Source: Dickeya undicola (GTDB lineage: Bacteria; Pseudomonadota; Gammaproteobacteria; Enterobacterales; Enterobacteriaceae). Taken from it: a stretch of 64,000 bases of DNA. Below, one piece after another: positions 9,227-18,564 of this stretch (position 1 is the first letter of the stretch; each line of letters opens with the position of its first letter). Under the pieces are notes generated by a model. The model did no database searches. It saw nothing but the letters and a program-made list of their open reading frames with translations, and was not told the DNA's origin. The stretch spans positions 1-64,000 of the forward strand of contig NZ_JSYG01000049.1 in the NCBI RefSeq assembly GCF_000784735.1, given 5' to 3'. The position numbers and the translations under genes are program-made.

Positions 9227-9649
9227 ATGACGAGTATTATTAAAGTAAAAACTGGCTCGAAATTTGAAGAAATGGGCAGCTATTCGCGAATTGTCGCGGT
9301 GGATAACTGGATTTATGTCTCTAATACCGCTGGACGCAATCCCGTCAGTAAGGAAATTCCGGCAGAGGTCAGCGAACAGACATTACAGGTATTCGCCAAT
9401 ATTGAAGCCGCGCTGGCAGCCATTGATGCATCGCTGAACGATGTCGTGTTCTCGCGGGTCTTTATTCAGGATCCAGACGATGTGCCAACAGTCATGTCCA
9501 TCATCGGAGATAAGTTTCGGGGTATCAACCCTGCCACCACGGTGACGTGCCCACCACTGGGCTCAACAGTCTATAAAGTGGAACTGGAGGTCACGGCGTA
9601 CCGTGGGGCCGCCAGTGCGGATGTTCAGGAAATAACCGTTGCGCTGTAA
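9227..9649 (+). CDS. RidA-family protein lacking the canonical Arg
   Basis: 140 residues of the YjgF/YER057c/UK114 (Rid) fold. Canonical RidA hydrolyses reactive enamine/imine intermediates using an Arg in a PxRS-like motif. Here the equivalent segment reads NPATTVTCPP, so the Arg position is Thr104, as in several Rid subfamilies with unknown or altered activity. The start follows TAAGGGACATCAGC. It is sandwiched between an amino-acid/imine dehydrogenase-like gene and an FAD amine-oxidase-type gene. A role in handling the imine product fits, though not by the standard RidA chemistry. Confidence 0.88.
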   Translation: MTSIIKVKTGSKFEEMGSYSRIVAVDNWIYVSNTAGRNPVSKEIPAEVSEQTLQVFANIEAALAAIDASLNDVVFSRVFIQDPDDVPTVMSIIGDKFRGINPATTVTCPPLGSTVYKVELEVTAYRGAASADVQEITVAL

Positions 9650-9669
9650 AGCGCAACAGGAGGCGCGCT

Positions 9670-10962
9670 ATGTCACCGGAAATTACCCCTGTTACCACAT
9701 CATCTGACTTTCCTGAATCCACGACAGTAGTCATTATTGGCGGTGGCATTGTCGGTTTAACGGCTGCACTGACGCTGGCGGAACGCAATATTCCGGTGGT
9801 GGTGCTGGAGAAAGGACGTATCGCAGGTGAGCAGTCATCACGTAATCTGGGCTGGATTCGTAAAACCAGCCGTGCCGCCGATGACATCCCACTGGCGCAG
9901 GCGGCTGACCGCCTGTGGGCGGGAATGGCGGAGCGTGTTGGCTGCGATGTGGGTTATCGTCAGGCAGGCATTATGTTTATTGCCCGCAGTGAAGCACAGA
10001 TGGCGTTACATGAAAGTTGGTATAACGCGGTCGCACCGCTTGCGCTGGATACCCTACTGCTGAGTAAAGCAGACATTGCCGAGCGAGTACCAGGAGGAAA
10101 AGGAACATGGGCTGGGGGAATTTTTACCGCTTCTGATGGTCGCGCTGAGCCAACGCTGGCGGCAAGCGCGATCGCTCGTGCCGCTATCGCCAAAGGTGCG
10201 ATCATTGTCGAGCAGTGTGCAGTACGTACACTTGTGACAAGTGGTGGTAAGGTGAGTGGTGTTGTCACCGAGCGAGGTGAGATTCGCTGCGAGCACGTTC
10301 TGCTGGCGGCGGGTGCCTGGTCACGGCGCTTCCTTGGCAATCTGGGGGTTTCCTTACCCACGCTACCATTGATTTGTTCGGTGATGCGCACGAAACCGCT
10401 GGAAGGGCCGACCACTATTGCAGTCGGCGCACCAGATTTCTCATTTCGTAAACATCAGGATGGCGGTTTTGTCATTACTCAGCGTGGCGCACTGGATGCA
10501 CCGCTCACGCTCGATCATCTGCTGATTGGAATGCGTTATCTGCCGCAGCTACGTCAGGCGCGTGACAACCTGCGCATTTCACTTGGCAAATATTTTGTTA
10601 AAGATTTGGCGCTGGCTCGCCGCTGGCACAGTGATCACCTCTCGCCATTTGAACGTATTCGCACGCTTGATCCTGCTGCTAATCCGGCGCTGAATCAGGA
10701 AGCGATGCGCAACCTGCGTGCAGCCTGGCCGGTATTCGAGCAGGCGGAACTGGCACAGGCGTGGGCTGGCGTAATCGATGTCACGCCGGACTCCAACCCG
10801 GTGATCGGGGAGGTAGCCGCATTGCCGGGTCTGACGCTGGCAACGGGTTTTTCCGGCCACGGTTTCGGTACATCGCCTGCCGCAGGGCAGTTGGCTGCTG
10901 ACCTGGTATCAGGCCATACGCCGTTGATTGACCCAAAGCCATATCGATTTTCTCGTTTTTGA
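9670..10962 (+). CDS. FAD-dependent amine/amino-acid oxidase (DAO family)
   Basis: 430 residues. The FAD-binding beta-alpha-beta motif (VVIIGGGIVGLTAALTLAE) starts near residue 20 and is followed by GEQSSRNLGWIRK, a hallmark of gamma-glutamylputrescine oxidase-like and related DAO enzymes. The C-terminal DAO motif (GVIDVTPDSNPVIGE, then ATGFSGHGFGTSPAAGQLAA) is intact. It follows the RidA gene by 20 bases with an AGGAGG site. It probably oxidises a primary or secondary amine or amino acid to an imine in the cytoplasm. It is a paralog of the oxidase encoded at 55242-56573. Confidence 0.88.
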   Translation: MSPEITPVTTSSDFPESTTVVIIGGGIVGLTAALTLAERNIPVVVLEKGRIAGEQSSRNLGWIRKTSRAADDIPLAQAADRLWAGMAERVGCDVGYRQAGIMFIARSEAQMALHESWYNAVAPLALDTLLLSKADIAERVPGGKGTWAGGIFTASDGRAEPTLAASAIARAAIAKGAIIVEQCAVRTLVTSGGKVSGVVTERGEIRCEHVLLAAGAWSRRFLGNLGVSLPTLPLICSVMRTKPLEGPTTIAVGAPDFSFRKHQDGGFVITQRGALDAPLTLDHLLIGMRYLPQLRQARDNLRISLGKYFVKDLALARRWHSDHLSPFERIRTLDPAANPALNQEAMRNLRAAWPVFEQAELAQAWAGVIDVTPDSNPVIGEVAALPGLTLATGFSGHGFGTSPAAGQLAADLVSGHTPLIDPKPYRFSRF

Positions 10963-10966
10963 CAAC

Positions 10967-10986
10967 GTGCGCGATTTGTCGCGCAC
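10967..10986 (+). terminator. Hairpin after FAD oxidase gene
   Basis: GTGCGCGA and TCGCGCAC form a perfect 8-bp stem with loop TTTG, a few bases after the stop of the oxidase gene. There is no strong T-run, so it is a plausible but not proven terminator. Confidence 0.45.
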
Positions 10987-11049
10987 TTCAAGTTAAGCGA
11001 AAACGCTAAGGTGTAGGTGATACGAGTCTGTATGCCGTCGTTGCGGTAT

Positions 11050-11139
11050 TCAACGTACCAAACGGTTTCGGTTCCCCCCCAATGGCCCGACAACACCGGT
11101 TCCTGTCACGACGATGCACACAGTGTTTCCCGTACTCAT
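11050..11139 (-). CDS. Candidate small ORF with strong RBS and G7 tract
   Basis: An ATG at 11139 is preceded by AGGAGG with 9-base spacing, one of the best ribosome binding sites in the region. The frame gives 29 residues beginning MSTGNTVCIVVTGTGVVGPL, then meets TGA just after a run of seven G (11074-11080 on the minus strand). Losing one G would join it to an open frame reading TETVWYVEYRNDGIQTRITY. I do not recognise a family. It could be a small peptide, a decayed gene start or a phase-variable start. It lies 48 bases downstream of the SDR gene. Confidence 0.35.
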   Translation of the reverse strand: MSTGNTVCIVVTGTGVVGPLGGNRNRLVR

Positions 11140-11187
11140 AGCGTATATCCTCCTAACATGCTGATGGTTTAAGGGCTAACTGGATTT

Positions 11188-11994
11188 TCAACTGAGCCCG
11201 AAAGTTTTGCGTAAACTGGCGTCGACAGGCCCAGCAGGCATAAAGCGACGCAATTTACGCAATAGAGAGGCCTGCCCCGACGGGGTACGGCGCATCTGCC
11301 ACGGCCCCAGAGCCGCATCAACAATCGTGGTTGCTACCCCTTCAGGATCGGGAGCACTGTTGACACTGTTGACAATGGCACGTGATGCCTGCTCCCGCTC
11401 GCGATCGTAGCTGTCGATTTGGGCGCTGGCCTGCGGCGCATTGATATCCAGATTGGTTCGGGTGAAGGACGGCTCCACCAGCGTAACGCGGATACCAAAC
11501 TGGCGTACTTCGTGATCCAGACTTTCCGTGAGTCCCTCCACCGCATGTTTGGAGGCAGAGTACCACCCCATATAAGGTGCCGGGAGGAAACCAAGCACCG
11601 AACTGACATTGACGATTCGCCCGCTACCCTGCGCTCGCATGAGCGGCAGCACCGCCTGTACCGTGCGCAAAATACTGAACACGTTGGTATCGAACAAGGC
11701 GGCGGCTTCCGCCGTCGACGTCTCTTCCACTGCGCCGACTAAGCTTGTTCCCGCGTTATTGATTAGCACATCGATGCGTTGAGCTCGCTCAACGATAGAC
11801 TGAAAGCCACGTTGTACTGTGTCGTCATCACGCACATCCATTTCGATCAGTTCCACACCGGGCAAAGCATTCGCGGTGTTGATGTTGCGCACGGTGCCGA
11901 AAACCACACAGCCCTGGCTGGCAAATTTCTGTGCTACGGCACGTCCTATGCCTGATGACACACCGGTAACCACCACAACCTTTTGTTTTGACAT
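11188..11994 (-). CDS. Short-chain dehydrogenase/reductase
   Basis: 268 residues from the ATG at 11994, which follows GAGAGGG; the longest frame starts with TTG at 12009 and is less likely. The classical SDR motifs are visible: the TGVSSGIG cofactor loop at the N-terminus, NNAG, and the YSASK catalytic Tyr/Lys pair. It is a probable NADP(H)- or NAD(H)-dependent oxidoreductase of unknown substrate. It lies 42 bases downstream of the RND pump gene on the same strand and may be co-transcribed with the efflux genes. Confidence 0.85.
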   Translation of the reverse strand: MSKQKVVVVTGVSSGIGRAVAQKFASQGCVVFGTVRNINTANALPGVELIEMDVRDDDTVQRGFQSIVERAQRIDVLINNAGTSLVGAVEETSTAEAAALFDTNVFSILRTVQAVLPLMRAQGSGRIVNVSSVLGFLPAPYMGWYSASKHAVEGLTESLDHEVRQFGIRVTLVEPSFTRTNLDINAPQASAQIDSYDREREQASRAIVNSVNSAPDPEGVATTIVDAALGPWQMRRTPSGQASLLRKLRRFMPAGPVDASLRKTFGLS

Positions 11995-12036
11995 AACAAA
12001 CCCTCTCAAATCAGATAATAGGAGTGAATTTACGGA

Positions 12037-15000
12037 TCACGGATGACGGACCGCCCTGATCTTGAACCAGATGGAATACATGGCTGGCAGGAACACCAGC
12101 GTCAGGATTGTCCCGGCCAACGTACCGCCAATCAGTGTGTAGGCCAGCGTTCCCCAGAACACCGAGTGGGTGAGCGGGATGAACGCCAGAATGGCCGCCA
12201 GCGCCGTCAGCAGCACCGGTCTGGCTCGTTGTACGGTGGCTTCGACGACGGCACGGAACGGATCCAGCCCCTCCTGTTCGTTGTGGTGGATCTGCCCTAT
12301 CAGTATCAGCGTGTTACGCATCAGGATCCCCGATAAGGCGATAAGGCCAACCAGCGCGTTGATGCCGAACGGTTGCTGGAACAGCAGCAGGGTCGGCACC
12401 ACGCCGATCAAACCCAGCGGGCTGGTCAGGAATACCATCACCATCGCCGCAATAGAACGCACCTGCAGAATGATGATGAGCAGCGTGAGAGCAATCATGA
12501 TCGGGAAAAGCGGCAGCATGGCTTGGGTCGCCTTGGCGGATTCCTCGATCGAACCGGCCTGTTCAATCCGGTAGCCTGCCGGAAGACGCGCGATGATCGG
12601 CTGCAACTGCGTCATGATAGCGGTGGAAACATCCGGCGGTTGCAGCCCTTCGGCGATGTCGCCGCGAACCGTGATGGTCGGCGTGCGGTCACGGCGTCGC
12701 AGGATCGGGTCTTCCATGCGCACATCGACCGCCCCCACCTGAGACAACGGGATGCGCTGCCCGGCGGAACCGACTAAGGTAAAGTCGGCGATCCTGGCGG
12801 GATCAAGGCGGATATCACCCGCCGCGCGGCCGACGACCTGCACCGAACGAATATCTTCGCGCACCTCCGTAATCGGTACGCCGCTCAGCAGGAATTGCAG
12901 TTGCAAGGACACCGAGTTAGTGGTCAGCCCTACCGCCTGGAGACGGTCCTGGTTGAGCGTGAAGTGCAAGGTTGGAACACGCGGTCCCCAATCCGTATTG
13001 ACGGTACGCATCATCGGGCTGGCACGCATCACCGCCCCGACTTCATCGGCGATGGCGCGCAGCGTGTCCGGATCCGGCCCCATGACGCGGTAGGCGACGG
13101 GAAACGGCGACGGCGGGCCAAACACGATCTGCGTGACACGTACCTGTGCTTCCGGTGCTAAGCCGCCGGCTATCGCCTCGCGCAACCTGAACTTGAGGGT
13201 TTCGCGTTCTTTGTCGTTACCGGCCAGCACTACGATTTTGGCGAACGACGGATCGGGCAATTCAGGCGACATTGCCAGGAAGAAACGCGGCGCACCCTGG
13301 CCGATGTAGGACGTCACGATCCGCGCTTCTTGCTGTTGTGCCAGCCAGGCTTCGACTTTCGCGGTGGCGGCACTGGTTTGTTCAATCGACGTGCCATAGG
13401 GCATCTGCACTTCGACAAGGACCTCTGGCCGGTCGGACGTCGGGAAGAACTGCTTCTTGACGGCTCCCATGCCAAGCACCGATACCACGAACAGCGTGAT
13501 GACCGCACCGGCGACGATCCATTTGCGGGCAATAACAAGCCCCAGCACCTGCCGAAAGCGGTTGTAATTACGGGTGTTGTAGATGGCGTCGTGTCCGCCC
13601 TCGACCTTCTTGATATCCGGCAACATCTTCACCCCGAGATAAGGGGTGAACGCCACCGCCACTACCCAGGACGCGATCAGCGCGATGCCGACGATCCAGA
13701 ACATATTGCTGGTGTATTCACCGGCGGTGGAGCGGGCGAACCCGTTCGGCATAAAGCCGATAGCCGTTACCAGCGTACCGGAAAGCATCGGGGCCGCCGT
13801 GTGGCTCCAGGCATAGGCCGACGCTTTGATGCGGCTATAACCTTCTTCCATTTTCACCACCATCATTTCGATGGCGATGATGGCGTCATCCACCAGCAAG
13901 CCCAGCGCCAGAATCAGCGACCCCAGCGTGATGCGGTCGAAATTCTTGCCGGTGGCAGCCATGATGACGAACACCGCCGCCAGCGTCAGCGGCACTGCGG
14001 CGGCGACGACGATACCGACACGCCAGCCCATGCTGAGAAAACACACCACCATCACGACCAGCAACGCGACGAAGAATTTGACCATGAACTCGTCGACCGC
14101 CGAACTGATGTTGACGGCCTGGTCGGTCACTTTGCTCAAGGTCATGCCCAGGGGAAGCCCTGCGTTGATATTAGTGACTTCCGCTTCAAGCGCCTGGCCG
14201 AGCTTCAGACCGTTCCAGTCGTCACGCATCACGACGCCCAGCAACAGCGCCGGCTCGCCGTTGTTGCGCACCATGAAGGTCGAAGGGTCTTCATAACCGC
14301 GCTCGACGGTGGCCACATCCGAAAGTTTCAGCGTCCGCCCTTGCGCCACAATAGGAGTCTGGCGGATTTTCTCCAGGTTATCGAACGCGCCGTCGACACG
14401 CACAAACACCTGCGTCCCTTTAGTCTCGATGGAGCCAGCCGGGGTCAGTACGTTCTGGTTATTGAGCGCAGCGAAGATATCCTGTGGCGTGACGCCCAGC
14501 GTCGCCAGGCGGTCGTGGGAGAACGAAACGAAAATGCGTTCAGGCTGCTCGCCGATGATATTGACCTTCTTCACCCCAGGAACGTGCAGCAGTTGCTGGC
14601 GTAATGATTCCGCATCCCGTGCCAGTAGCCGCTGCGGTTCGCCTTTGGCTTTGAGTGCAAACAGCGCGAACGTCACGTCAGCATATTCGTCGTTGATGAG
14701 GGGGCCGATGACGCCAGCAGGCAATTTCTTGGCTTCATCACCCATCTTTTTACGCGCCTGATAAAACTCCTCCTGAATCTCCGAAGGCGGCGCGCTGTCA
14801 AGCAGAGAAAGCATGGTGATAGCCAGACCAGGACGGGTGTAGGTTTCCGTACGGTCATACCAGCGCAGCTCCTGCAGGCGTTTTTCCAGCGGTTCGGCAA
14901 CCTGATCCTGCATCTCCTGCGCCGTGGCTCCCGGCCAGGCGGTGATGATCGTCATCTGTTTGATGGTAAACGGCGGATCTTCCGCCCGTCCGAGCTGAAA

Positions 15001-15102
15001 AAACGCGAGGATACCGGCGACGGAGATCAGGACGATCAGAAACAACGTAATGGCGCGTTCGCGTACCGCGAGCGCCGACAGATTGAAACGACTTTCACTC
15101 AC
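12037..15102 (-). CDS. RND efflux pump, inner-membrane subunit
   Basis: 1021 residues, the size of HAE1-type AcrB-like pumps. One transmembrane helix at the N-terminus, two large periplasmic loops and two clusters of helices are evident. The proton-relay motif in the fourth helix is present (GLLVDDAIIAIE, with the paired Asp). The gene overlaps the upstream adaptor gene by the four bases ATGA, so translation is coupled. With the adaptor and the divergent outer-membrane factor it forms a complete tripartite pump. Drug range unknown. Close relatives in enterobacteria carry VexF/TriC-like names, but I do not assign one. Confidence 0.94.
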   Translation of the reverse strand: MSESRFNLSALAVRERAITLFLIVLISVAGILAFFQLGRAEDPPFTIKQMTIITAWPGATAQEMQDQVAEPLEKRLQELRWYDRTETYTRPGLAITMLSLLDSAPPSEIQEEFYQARKKMGDEAKKLPAGVIGPLINDEYADVTFALFALKAKGEPQRLLARDAESLRQQLLHVPGVKKVNIIGEQPERIFVSFSHDRLATLGVTPQDIFAALNNQNVLTPAGSIETKGTQVFVRVDGAFDNLEKIRQTPIVAQGRTLKLSDVATVERGYEDPSTFMVRNNGEPALLLGVVMRDDWNGLKLGQALEAEVTNINAGLPLGMTLSKVTDQAVNISSAVDEFMVKFFVALLVVMVVCFLSMGWRVGIVVAAAVPLTLAAVFVIMAATGKNFDRITLGSLILALGLLVDDAIIAIEMMVVKMEEGYSRIKASAYAWSHTAAPMLSGTLVTAIGFMPNGFARSTAGEYTSNMFWIVGIALIASWVVAVAFTPYLGVKMLPDIKKVEGGHDAIYNTRNYNRFRQVLGLVIARKWIVAGAVITLFVVSVLGMGAVKKQFFPTSDRPEVLVEVQMPYGTSIEQTSAATAKVEAWLAQQQEARIVTSYIGQGAPRFFLAMSPELPDPSFAKIVVLAGNDKERETLKFRLREAIAGGLAPEAQVRVTQIVFGPPSPFPVAYRVMGPDPDTLRAIADEVGAVMRASPMMRTVNTDWGPRVPTLHFTLNQDRLQAVGLTTNSVSLQLQFLLSGVPITEVREDIRSVQVVGRAAGDIRLDPARIADFTLVGSAGQRIPLSQVGAVDVRMEDPILRRRDRTPTITVRGDIAEGLQPPDVSTAIMTQLQPIIARLPAGYRIEQAGSIEESAKATQAMLPLFPIMIALTLLIIILQVRSIAAMVMVFLTSPLGLIGVVPTLLLFQQPFGINALVGLIALSGILMRNTLILIGQIHHNEQEGLDPFRAVVEATVQRARPVLLTALAAILAFIPLTHSVFWGTLAYTLIGGTLAGTILTLVFLPAMYSIWFKIRAVRHP

Positions 15103-16214
15103 GGGCGGCCTCCCACAGCAGCAGTGGTGGCGGCAACCTCAGCGACCCGCACCGCTTCACCTTCGTGCAGCAGGTGTGCGCCGAGCGCGACGATCTGTTC
15201 ACCTTGCTGTATCTGGCCGGTGACGCGTGCAGTGTCGTCGCTCATATTCTGAATGGTGACCGGACGCCAGGCTACCGCCGCCGGTTCGCCGTGAATCACC
15301 CACACGCCCGGCCCTTTGCCAGCGTCAAACAAAGCGGCCAGCGGCACTTGCAGGCTGCCCTGCGTCGTGGATTGCGGGTCAAGGATGCGGACCATCACCG
15401 TGGTTCCCAACGGGGCGTCAGCCAGTTCACCTTGCAGTACGTAGCGCGCCTCGAATGTACGCGTCAGCTTGTCTGCCGTGTTGGAAAGTTGTCGCAGAGT
15501 GGCAGGACTACCGGTGCCGGTCTGGCCAAAGCGTGTCGCCAGCCCGGTCGAACCGAGCGCGGGACGCAGCGTTTCCGGTAACTGGATAATCGCCTCACGC
15601 TGCCCGGACTGAGCCAGACGGACTACGGTCTGTCCGGCGTTAACCACCTGGCCAGGTTCGGCCAGCGTGTCCATGACGATGCCGTCACCGTCGGCGACCA
15701 GGACCGCATAGCGGCTGGCATTGCGGGCCACGTCGGCCTGGGCTTGTGCTGCACTGAGCTGAGCTTTGGCCGCGTCCGCCGCAGCTTTCACCTGATCATA
15801 AGCAGATGACGATATCGCACCGGTGCCGCGCAGGTCGCGGTAGCGGGCTTCATCTTCTGCGGTTTGCAGTGCCCGAGCACGCGCGGCGACAACCGCTTCC
15901 TGCTGCGCGCGAGCAGCAAGTTCCAGATCGATAGGGTCAAGGCGCATCAACGGTTGACCACGTTTAACGGCTTGACCTGTATCGACCAGTCGTTCCAGCA
16001 CTTTGCCGGAAACCCGAAAGCCTAAATCACTCTCTATTCTGGCAGCGACCGTTCCGGTGAATGTCCGAGACTCAACCTCTGAGCCTCGTACCGTTGCGGT
16101 GCGTACCAATGGTGCCTGGGTTCGCGGGTCGGAGGGCGCTTTTTCGCCGCAGGCGGCCAGGGCAAACGGCAATGCGCAGATGACTGCAAGTGAAAGGAGG
16201 CGGCGACGAGCCAT
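15099..16214 (-). CDS. RND efflux periplasmic adaptor (membrane fusion protein)
   Basis: 371 residues with a lipoprotein signal (lipobox LAAC, Cys22), so it is anchored in the inner membrane facing the periplasm. The HlyD-like barrel-sandwich halves flank a central coiled-coil hairpin rich in Ala, Gln and Lys (about residues 100-170). It links the RND pump to the outer-membrane factor. Its start lies 49 bases downstream of a GTGACCA-N10-TAGTCAC operator (16263-16286), so TetR control of this promoter is likely. Confidence 0.93.
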   Translation of the reverse strand: MARRRLLSLAVICALPFALAACGEKAPSDPRTQAPLVRTATVRGSEVESRTFTGTVAARIESDLGFRVSGKVLERLVDTGQAVKRGQPLMRLDPIDLELAARAQQEAVVAARARALQTAEDEARYRDLRGTGAISSSAYDQVKAAADAAKAQLSAAQAQADVARNASRYAVLVADGDGIVMDTLAEPGQVVNAGQTVVRLAQSGQREAIIQLPETLRPALGSTGLATRFGQTGTGSPATLRQLSNTADKLTRTFEARYVLQGELADAPLGTTVMVRILDPQSTTQGSLQVPLAALFDAGKGPGVWVIHGEPAAVAWRPVTIQNMSDDTARVTGQIQQGEQIVALGAHLLHEGEAVRVAEVAATTAAVGGRP

Positions 16215-16262
16215 ATGTAGAGTCCCCTTGACGGATTAATCAGGAGACTCATCTTTAATCAT

Positions 16263-16286
16263 GTGACCAATTTAGTCAATAGTCAC
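16263..16286. promoter_or_regulatory. TetR-type operator, copy 1 (adaptor promoter)
   Basis: GTGACCA, a 10-base spacer, then TAGTCAC, an inverted repeat with one mismatch. The same half-sites and spacing occur at 16996-17019 on the other side of the TetR gene. It lies between the TetR stop and the adaptor start. Sequence seen; binding by the adjacent TetR protein is inferred. Confidence 0.75.
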
Positions 16287-16307
16287 TATTTCATGTCTGC
16301 CGCTGAA

Positions 16308-16925
16308 CTAAGGCGATAAGCTACGCAGTATCAGGCTGGACAGCTGTGCCGGTGCCTTCTCGGCATAATCGAAACTATGCTGCAATATCAGTGGGTTAAG
16401 GTACGGCCGTATGACGAGATAAATCGCAGCAACCGTTTCATCCAGCGGCGTTTTTCGTTCAAAATCTCCGCTTTGTCGGCCTTCCAACAAAATATCATGC
16501 AGCAGTGTCTGGATGCGTTCTTCATAGGCGATCGCTGACTGCCAGCGCTCGCTGGCGGAGGAAGCGGCAATTTCATAAAGCTTTCTGTCCTGGAAGAACA
16601 AACGCAGGCTGGCTTCGACGATGGTCTTAAACATTTGTCGCAATTTTTCCGGCGGTTGATCGGCCTCCTCAACGGCGGCACGCACTTCCGATTCGATCTC
16701 TCGCAGGCAGTTGGCGCAAATCATCTCGCCAATCACCTGCTTGGATGAGAAGAACTTGTAAATGTAGGCTTTGGAAAAACCGATGGCTTTGGCGAGGTCA
16801 GAAACCGTAGTTTTTTCATAGCCATAAAGTTTGAAGTGCTCAGTTGCGGCGCTCACTATCTGATCCCGTACATCATGATCAGCCGGGCCCCGGTTCGACA
16901 CGGGATAAGGGTTTTCTTTACTCAT
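16308..16925 (-). CDS. TetR-family repressor of the efflux locus
   Basis: 205 residues from the ATG at 16925; an upstream TTG frame to 17003 would run through the operator and is rejected. The N-terminal TetR HTH is clear (TTVSDLAKAIGFSKAYIYKF). The C-terminal ligand domain contains three Cys around residues 70-90, unremarkable otherwise. It lies between the pump genes and the divergent outer-membrane factor gene. The two flanking operator copies would let it control the adaptor-pump unit, its own gene and the outer-membrane factor gene. Confidence 0.9.
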   Translation of the reverse strand: MSKENPYPVSNRGPADHDVRDQIVSAATEHFKLYGYEKTTVSDLAKAIGFSKAYIYKFFSSKQVIGEMICANCLREIESEVRAAVEEADQPPEKLRQMFKTIVEASLRLFFQDRKLYEIAASSASERWQSAIAYEERIQTLLHDILLEGRQSGDFERKTPLDETVAAIYLVIRPYLNPLILQHSFDYAEKAPAQLSSLILRSLSP

Positions 16926-16995
16926 AGTTTGCAATTTGCCCCTGACGTAATACACAGGGGGGAAGTTTACCCCCTGACCTTCTCGTTGACAACGA

Positions 16996-17019
16996 GTGAC
17001 CAATTTGTAATATGGTCAC
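16996..17019. promoter_or_regulatory. TetR-type operator, copy 2 (tetR/OMF divergent promoter)
   Basis: A perfect inverted repeat GTGACCA-N10-TGGTCAC in the 122-base space between the divergent TetR and outer-membrane factor genes. It matches the copy at 16263-16286 in half-site sequence and spacing. The site is well placed to block both divergent promoters. Confidence 0.8.
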
Positions 17020-17047
17020 AATTCAGCACAGTGTCTACGGTGGAAAA

Positions 17048-18532
17048 ATGATGTTACCTAAACCCTCCCTTATTGTCCTTAGCGTGGCTGGTCTGTTAGC
17101 TGGTTGCGCAGTCGGCCCTGATTACACCCGGCCTGTTGTGCCAACACAGGAAAAATACCTTGGGCAAGACGCTGTCGAGCAACGCCGAACAGCCGCCCAT
17201 GCTGAACTCGTGACCTGGTGGGAGGGGTTCGGCGATCCGCAATTAACGCGATTTGTCACACAGGCGTTGCAGCAGAACCTCACTCTTGCGCAGGCTTCTG
17301 CGCGTGTGATGCAGGCGCGTGCCGGTCTTGGCGCAGCAAATGCCGCACTGCTCCCTTCCGGCAGCATTTCCAGTCAGGCGGGCAGAGCTTACCAGTCTGT
17401 CGAAACCCCGTTGGGGAAAGTATTGAATTCAACGCCGAATTTCGACCGCTACGGTAATGCTTACGAGGCCAATCTCGGTGCCAGTTGGGAACTGGATCTA
17501 TTCGGCGGCCTGCGCCGTGGGCGGGAAGCGGCTCTTGCCGAGTATCAGGCCTCTGAAGCGGGGGCGGTGGCAACGCGTTTGGCGGTCGCGGCACAGACTG
17601 CCGACATCTACATCACCATTCGTGGATTACAAGCCCGTCTGAATGTCGCCCAACGGCAGGTACAGACAGAGCAGGATCTGCTCGCAACCATCAACCGCTT
17701 GTATGGCAAAGGGCTGGCGGCGGAGCTTCAGGTAAAGCAAGCCGAAGGTGCGTTGGCGCAGGTGCAGGCATCGGTCCCCGTTTTACAGACCGCGCTGGAT
17801 ACGGCGATGAACGCATTGGATGTGATGTTGGGGTCGGCACCGGGTACATACCGGGCTGTGCTGGCGGAAGCGAGCACCATCCCTGCCGCTCCGCAAATCG
17901 CCGCGACCGGTTCGCCGGGTGAACTGCTTCGACGTCGGCCAGACCTGATCGTGGCTGAGCGTCGCTTAGCCGCATCCAACGCACGTATCGGTGCTGCCGT
18001 TGCCGAGTATTACCCGAAATTTTCCCTAAGTGGGCTGCTCGGCAGCGCAACAACGGTATCCAGCGGCAACCTGTTTAGCAACGGTGCCAGCCAATCGTCC
18101 GGTGTGATAGGCCTGCGCTGGCGGCTATTCGATTTTGGCCGCATCAACGCACAGATCAACCAGGCCAAAGGCGAGGAAGCCGAAATGCTGGCAGCCTATC
18201 GCCTGGCGGTATTACAGGCTTCGGAGGATGTGGAAAACGCCTTCTCGGCGCTGGTTAACCATGAAGAGCAGGCCCGGATACTGACCCACGGGGTTGACTC
18301 GCTCAGCCAGGCGCGGGATGCCGCGTTTGCGGCCTACCAACACGGCACCCTCAGCCTGATAGAGGTGTTGCAGGCCGACGAAAGTATGCTGCGGGCCTCC
18401 GATTCGCGACTACAGGCGCAAACCGAGTCCGCTCGTGCGGCGGTTGCGGCATTCAAAGCGCTTGGCGGCGGCTGGCAACCCGATGAAACCAAGGCAGCCG
18501 CTCCCGAACAGCACCGCAGTCATGGCGTTTAA
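17048..18532 (+). CDS. Outer-membrane efflux lipoprotein (OprM/NodT family)
   Basis: 494 residues from the ATG at 17048, preceded by GGTGGA. An in-frame ATG at 17012 lies inside the promoter region and gives no signal peptide at its end. Lipobox LLAGC places the lipidated Cys at residue 20, followed by AVGPDYTRP, the typical start of NodT-type factors. Two OEP repeats with long alpha-helical hairpins follow. It forms the TolC-like trimeric channel for the divergent adaptor and RND pump. Confidence 0.93.
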   Translation: MMLPKPSLIVLSVAGLLAGCAVGPDYTRPVVPTQEKYLGQDAVEQRRTAAHAELVTWWEGFGDPQLTRFVTQALQQNLTLAQASARVMQARAGLGAANAALLPSGSISSQAGRAYQSVETPLGKVLNSTPNFDRYGNAYEANLGASWELDLFGGLRRGREAALAEYQASEAGAVATRLAVAAQTADIYITIRGLQARLNVAQRQVQTEQDLLATINRLYGKGLAAELQVKQAEGALAQVQASVPVLQTALDTAMNALDVMLGSAPGTYRAVLAEASTIPAAPQIAATGSPGELLRRRPDLIVAERRLAASNARIGAAVAEYYPKFSLSGLLGSATTVSSGNLFSNGASQSSGVIGLRWRLFDFGRINAQINQAKGEEAEMLAAYRLAVLQASEDVENAFSALVNHEEQARILTHGVDSLSQARDAAFAAYQHGTLSLIEVLQADESMLRASDSRLQAQTESARAAVAAFKALGGGWQPDETKAAAPEQHRSHGV

Positions 18533-18564
18533 ATTTTATTCATAACACTGAGTGTTGAGCCTGC

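Noticed and set aside
13330-14604. A 424-codon plus-strand open frame across the RND pump gene
   Set aside because: It is antisense to a clear RND gene, rich in His, Arg, Gln and Asp as expected for a GC-rich shadow frame, with no ribosome binding site or family pattern.
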